A stretch of 64,000 bases of DNA from Cellulomonas sp. Root485 (lineage in GTDB: Bacteria > Actinomycetota > Actinomycetes > Actinomycetales > Cellulomonadaceae): assembly GCF_001426705.1 (NCBI RefSeq), contig NZ_LMFC01000003.1, forward strand, positions 695,735 to 759,734, in the 5' to 3' direction. Below are positions 60,786-64,000 of this stretch, in pieces (the stretch's first letter is position 1; each line of letters begins with the position of its first letter). The notes beneath the pieces were generated by a model, which made no database searches, had not been told where the DNA came from, and saw only the letters and a program-made list of their open reading frames with translations. The position numbers and the translations under genes are program-made.

Positions 60786-61799
60786 TCAGAAGAGGGTCAG
60801 CTCGTCCTCGATCGCCGCGGGGGCGCGGACCGGAGCCGGCGCGCGCGCCACGACCGCGCCCGGTGCGCCGTCGGCACCCGAGGTCAGCACGCGCGACGCC
60901 AGCCACTGCAGCGAGTGCAGCTCCGTCTCGGCCAGCGCGTCGTGCAGGACCTGCGCGTCGACAGGCAGCAGCCCGCGCCCGGCCGTCGCGCCGAGGCCCA
61001 GCCCGAGGTCCAGGTCCGTGCGCATCGTCATCAGCTCGAGGTTCTGCCAGAACGCAGCCCGCCCGTCGGCGTCCGCGAGCTTCTTCACGCACGCCTTGCC
61101 CAGCACCTCCGCCACGCGGGCGCCGTCGTTGGTGTCGACGTCCGCGAACGCGGCCTCGACGGACCCGAAAGCGTTCAGCAGCGCGACGCCCGTCTTCTCG
61201 CCGATGCCTCGGATGCCCGTGAGGTTGTCGGATGCGTCCCCGCGCATCGCCGCGTACTGGCGGTACTGCCACGGGTCGATGCCGAGGAGGATGCGCAGGC
61301 GTGCCGGTGTCAGCACGGGGGAGGCCTCGACACCGCCGTTGATGATCCGCAGGACGGACGTCGTCTCCGTGATCAGCGCGAACGCGTCGCGGTCGGACGT
61401 GCAGACGACCGTGTGCCAACCCGCCTCCGTCGCGACCGACGCGGCCGACGCGAGGACGTCGTCAGCCTCGAACCCTTCCGGGGTGACGACGTGCAGGCCC
61501 GCGGCCCCGAAGACGTCGACCGCGAGCGCGAGCTGCGTGACCAGGTCCGCGTGCTTGTCGGTGCGGTGCGCCTTGTAGTGCGGGTGGGCCGCCTTGCGCC
61601 TGCTGCTCCGGGCGTCGTCGAACCCGATGACGACCGCATCGGCAGCGACCCGGTCGACGGCGCCGAGGATCTGCGACAGGGCGCCCTTGACGGCCCACGT
61701 CGGCCGCCCGTCGCGCGTGCGCAGCTCGGTCCCAGCCAACGCGTGGAACGAGCGGTGGAGCAGGGAGTTGCCGTCAACGGCCAGGAGGGTCTTCGTCAT
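60786..61799 (-). CDS. 5'-3' exonuclease (PolA N-terminal-domain-like)
   Basis: 337 residues. 'LLAVDGNSLLHRSFHAL', 'ADAVVIGFDDARSSRRKAAHPHYKAHR', 'GFEADDVLASAA' and 'WHTVVCTSDRDAFALI' are the metal-binding blocks of FEN-type nucleases. 'YAAMRGDASDNLTGIRGIGEKTGVALLNAFGSVEAAF' is the H3TH DNA-binding motif. It stands alone from a polymerase domain, as in actinobacterial ExoIX-like proteins. It probably removes RNA primers or flaps. The C-terminus 'EDELTLF' could be a beta-clamp-binding tail (inference). Confidence 0.92.
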   Translation of the reverse strand: MTKTLLAVDGNSLLHRSFHALAGTELRTRDGRPTWAVKGALSQILGAVDRVAADAVVIGFDDARSSRRKAAHPHYKAHRTDKHADLVTQLALAVDVFGAAGLHVVTPEGFEADDVLASAASVATEAGWHTVVCTSDRDAFALITETTSVLRIINGGVEASPVLTPARLRILLGIDPWQYRQYAAMRGDASDNLTGIRGIGEKTGVALLNAFGSVEAAFADVDTNDGARVAEVLGKACVKKLADADGRAAFWQNLELMTMRTDLDLGLGLGATAGRGLLPVDAQVLHDALAETELHSLQWLASRVLTSGADGAPGAVVARAPAPVRAPAAIEDELTLF

Positions 61800-61953
61800 G
61801 GGGGTCGGGCGGCTGGTGCCGACCGGGTCCTTTCTCGGTGCGCCCTCCAGGGTAGGTGACGCCGGTCCTCTGCCAGCCCCCCGGTGTCCGCCCGCGGCGA
61901 ACCATCTGCGCCTCGCCCTGCCGGTCGCACCTGGTGGACGGAGACTGGTCGGC

Positions 61954-62820
61954 ATGCAGACACGACACCTCGGAGACGTCACGGTCAGCGCCATCGGGCT
62001 CGGCGGGATGCCTCTGTCGATCGAGGGACGCCCCGACCGCGAGCGTGCCCTGGCCACCATCCACGCCGCGCTCGACGCGGGCGTCACGCTCATCGACACC
62101 GCGGACGCCTACCACCTGACGGCGACCGACGTCGGCCACAACGAGTCCCTCATCGCCGAGGCCCTGAGCACGTGGGGCGGTGACACCTCGGACGTGCTCG
62201 TCGCCACCAAGGGCGGCCACCTGCGCCCCGGCGACGGCTCCTGGTACGTCGACGGCTCCCCCGAGCACCTGCGGCGGGCGCTCGACGCGTCGCTCCAGCG
62301 GCTCGGCGTCGAGGCGATCGGCCTCTACCAGTTCCACCGCCCGGACCCGGCGGTCCCCTATGCCGAGTCGGTCGGCGTGCTGGGCGAGTTCCTGGACGCC
62401 GGCAAGATCCGCCTCGCGGGCATCTCCAACGCCAACCCGGACCAGATCCGCGAGGCGCAGACGGTGCTCAGCGGGCGACTGACGTCGGTCCAGAACCAGT
62501 ACTCGCCGGCGTTCCGCTCGTCGCAGGCCGAGCTCGACCTGTGCGCGGAGCTCGGCCTGGCATTCCTGCCGTGGAGCCCGCTCGGCGGCATCAGCAGGGC
62601 GTCCGCGCTCGGCGACACCCACGGCGCGTTCGAGCGCATCGCGACGACGCACGGCGTCAGCCCGCAGCAGGTCGCGCTCGCGTGGGAGCTCGCGCAGGCG
62701 CCTGTCGTCATCCCGATCCCGGGATCGTCGCGCCCGGCGACGATCCAGGACTCCGTCAGGGCCGCAGAGCTGATCCTCGCCCCCGAGGAGATCGTGGAGC
62801 TCGACGCGGCCGCGTCGTGA
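61954..62820 (+). CDS. Aldo/keto reductase
   Basis: 288 residues. Catalytic tetrad Asp48 and Tyr53 ('IDTADAYH'), Lys86 ('VATKGGHL') and His128 ('YQFHRPDP'), with the cofactor loop 'IPIPGSSRPATIQDSV'. It belongs to a different subgroup from the reductase at 4534 (shorter, no regulator attached). GGAG lies about 9 bases before the ATG at 61954. The substrate is unknown. Confidence 0.92.
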   Translation: MQTRHLGDVTVSAIGLGGMPLSIEGRPDRERALATIHAALDAGVTLIDTADAYHLTATDVGHNESLIAEALSTWGGDTSDVLVATKGGHLRPGDGSWYVDGSPEHLRRALDASLQRLGVEAIGLYQFHRPDPAVPYAESVGVLGEFLDAGKIRLAGISNANPDQIREAQTVLSGRLTSVQNQYSPAFRSSQAELDLCAELGLAFLPWSPLGGISRASALGDTHGAFERIATTHGVSPQQVALAWELAQAPVVIPIPGSSRPATIQDSVRAAELILAPEEIVELDAAAS

Positions 62821-62904
62821 TCGTCCCGTCCGACCCGCGGTACAGGAGCGCTCCGTCGCGCACGGAGCCGGGTCCCGCAGCGACCGGCTGAGCACCGGGT
62901 GGTC

Positions 62905-62922
62905 GCTCCCCCGACGGGGAGC
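62905..62922. terminator. Hairpin between convergent genes
   Basis: GCTCCCC-CGAC-GGGGAGC, a perfect 7-bp stem with tetraloop, 2 bp from the stop of the minus-strand GNAT gene and 85 bp past the aldo-keto reductase. Confidence 0.65.
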
Positions 62923-62924
62923 TC

Positions 62925-63818
62925 CTAGCCGCTCTGCGGGGCGCCAGCCCGAGCCATGTCCCGCCGGACCGGGAGCTGCTGGTATCCGGCCGCCCGGTAG
63001 GTGGCAACTGCGGACGCCCGGTCGGTGCAGACGGTCGCGCTCGACGAGCCGAGCTCCCTGAGGTGGGCTGCCGCGGCGAGGCACACCCCGCGGCCGTAGC
63101 CGCGCAGGCGATGCTCGGGGTGGACCCCCAGCGGCTCGAGCAATCCCGGCCGACCGTGTCCGGCGGACCAGACCGTGACACCTGCGACCGGTACGCCTGC
63201 ATCGTCGTACGCGAGCAGACAGCCGGCGTCGGCGTACGGCAGCCCGGCCGCCATGGTGTGCCACAGGTGATCGGTGAACCGCGAGCTGCCCCACGCGGCC
63301 CGGTGGACGGCGGTGAACTCGGACACCTGCGCATCCGCTACCACGGCGACCCGTACGCCGGCCTCCTCCACCGGTGCGCTCAGATCGCGGCGCAGAGGCG
63401 TCCACGCGTCGCTGGCACTCCAACCGGCGCCCGGCAAGCGCTCCTTGACGAGCGAGCCGTCAGGCGCCTCGACGGCGACCTTGCCCGCCGGCAGGACACC
63501 GCACTCCGGCCGGGAGAGGTCCGTGACCACCCGGTACGCCACCTCCTCGTCACGCCACAGGTGAGGGGCGACGGTCATCCGGAACACGTCGGGACCGTCC
63601 AGGAGCCCACACGCGACGATCTCCCCGTTCGACCGCCACACGCGGAGCGCGGCCGCGAGCGCCTCCGGCCCGAACCTCCAGAACCAGCCCAGGTCGCCCG
63701 GATGCAGCTGGATCGGCAAGGCGTCCTGCTGCCACTCCCGCAGGGCGCGGTCCACGCTGCCGAGCTCGTCGACCTGGGGGGTGCTCAACGCGACGGCCAC
63801 AGGCTGATCCGACTCCAC
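62925..63818 (-). CDS. GNAT family N-acetyltransferase, large form
   Basis: 297 residues from the GTG at 63818; GTG codons at 63824 and 63833 are equally possible. The N-terminal half ('VDRALREWQQDALPIQLHPGDLGWFWRFGPEALAAALRVW') is a degenerate GNAT-like domain. The C-terminal half is a standard one, with 'GLLEPLGVHPEHRLRGYGRGVCLAAAAHLRELGSSSATVCTDRASAVATYRAAGYQ' as the acetyl-CoA motif. Tandem GNATs of this type are common in actinobacteria and include resistance and mycothiol enzymes; none can be assigned here. Confidence 0.85.
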   Translation of the reverse strand: MESDQPVAVALSTPQVDELGSVDRALREWQQDALPIQLHPGDLGWFWRFGPEALAAALRVWRSNGEIVACGLLDGPDVFRMTVAPHLWRDEEVAYRVVTDLSRPECGVLPAGKVAVEAPDGSLVKERLPGAGWSASDAWTPLRRDLSAPVEEAGVRVAVVADAQVSEFTAVHRAAWGSSRFTDHLWHTMAAGLPYADAGCLLAYDDAGVPVAGVTVWSAGHGRPGLLEPLGVHPEHRLRGYGRGVCLAAAAHLRELGSSSATVCTDRASAVATYRAAGYQQLPVRRDMARAGAPQSG

Positions 63819-63907
63819 GGACACCCGTGGCACAAGTGAATTGCCAGCAGGCCGACCTTGTCCGGCGCGGGCCTTCCCCGTGCGGTCAGGGAGGAGGGGC
63901 AACGGCC

Positions 63908-63936
63908 GAGGGGGGCGCCGTGACGGCGCCCCCCTC
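63908..63936 (-). terminator. Strong hairpin after the CBM13 gene
   Basis: GAGGGGGGCGCCG (63908-63920) pairs perfectly over 13 bp with CGGCGCCCCCCTC (63924-63936) with a 3-base loop. It lies 19 bp past the stop at 63955. Confidence 0.8.
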
Positions 63937-63954
63937 ACCTGCTGTGCGAGTGGG

Positions 63955-64000
63955 TCAGCCGACCTTGACGAGCTGCCACTGCTGGTTGGTGCCGTTCCAG
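63955..64000 (-). CDS. C-terminal end of a ricin-type beta-trefoil (CBM13) protein, cut by window
   Basis: The last 15 codons read 'WNGTNQQWQLVKVG' and stop. This is the QxW closing repeat of a ricin-B/CBM13 lectin module, as found at the C-terminus of actinobacterial secreted glycosidases. The catalytic part lies beyond the window. A strong hairpin follows the stop. Confidence 0.7.
   Translation of the reverse strand, partial: WNGTNQQWQLVKVG

Noticed and set aside
57733..61419. A 1228-residue open frame antisense to the beta-helix gene
   Set aside because: Its product is Arg/Val/Asp-rich without domains, while the + strand has a signal peptide, ribosome-binding site and recognisable domains. 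This is typical antisense openness at high GC.

Overview
The window is about 73-75 percent GC by eye, densely coded, rich in GTG starts and 4-base start/stop overlaps. It carries secreted plant-polysaccharide hydrolases (GH53, GH6, GH16), LacI-type operators and an actinobacterial HelD-type protein. This points to a free-living cellulolytic actinobacterium close to Cellulomonas (Micrococcales). That placement is an inference from gene content. I see no rRNA, tRNA, CRISPR array, transposase or integrase.

Region by region. 1-7.4 kb: small enzymes and stress genes (VOC, two-gene MmyB-regulator/aldo-keto reductase operon, Lrp/LysE divergon, RraA-like protein) plus an isolated phage-tail-like beta-helix gene. 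7.4-11 kb: helR, an RNA polymerase recycling factor, behind an inverted repeat that looks like the rifamycin-associated element, with a sulfide:quinone-reductase-like flavoprotein upstream. 11-21.7 kb: one-component regulators beside their likely targets (MarR/hydrolases, XRE/MetAP, Lrp/MFS, CmtR-like ArsR/CDF metal exporter), a secreted SGNH hydrolase and a secreted beta-helix protein. 21.7-26.6 kb: endo-galactanase with LacI-type operators, then a divergon pairing a compact ATP-grasp/swivelling-His protein and a histidine phosphatase with two HTH proteins. 26.6-30.4 kb: a RibD-like/MBL/RibD-like coupled cassette under an HxlR regulator, and an orphan zinc-metallopeptidase resembling contractile-injection-system cargo. 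30.5-47 kb: cell-surface and envelope genes, a four-gene MacB/FtsX-type ABC operon, membrane pyrophosphatase and a glycosyltransferase. 47-53.5 kb: small hypothetical proteins and a RidA/VOC operon. 53.6-60.7 kb: a glucan-degradation locus with a GH6 cellulase, a divergent CelR-like LacI regulator, a GH16 licheninase and a large F5/8-domain beta-helix protein, separated by palindromic operators. 60.7-64 kb: 5'-3' exonuclease, aldo-keto reductase, GNAT and the end of a ricin-type lectin (CBM13) gene.

How the genes work together. GH6, GH16, GH53, the beta-helix protein, the SGNH hydrolase and the truncated CBM13 protein form a secreted set for cellulose, mixed-linkage glucan and pectin side-chain galactan. 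LacI-type sites control at least three of them. Most of the rest is 'regulator next to one effector' wiring, with operators visible in several intergenic gaps. The least explained assemblies are the ATP-grasp/phosphatase/HTH divergon (23.8-26.6 kb), the RibD-MBL-RibD cassette (26.6-29.1 kb) and the HEQNH metallopeptidase pair (29.1-30.4 kb).
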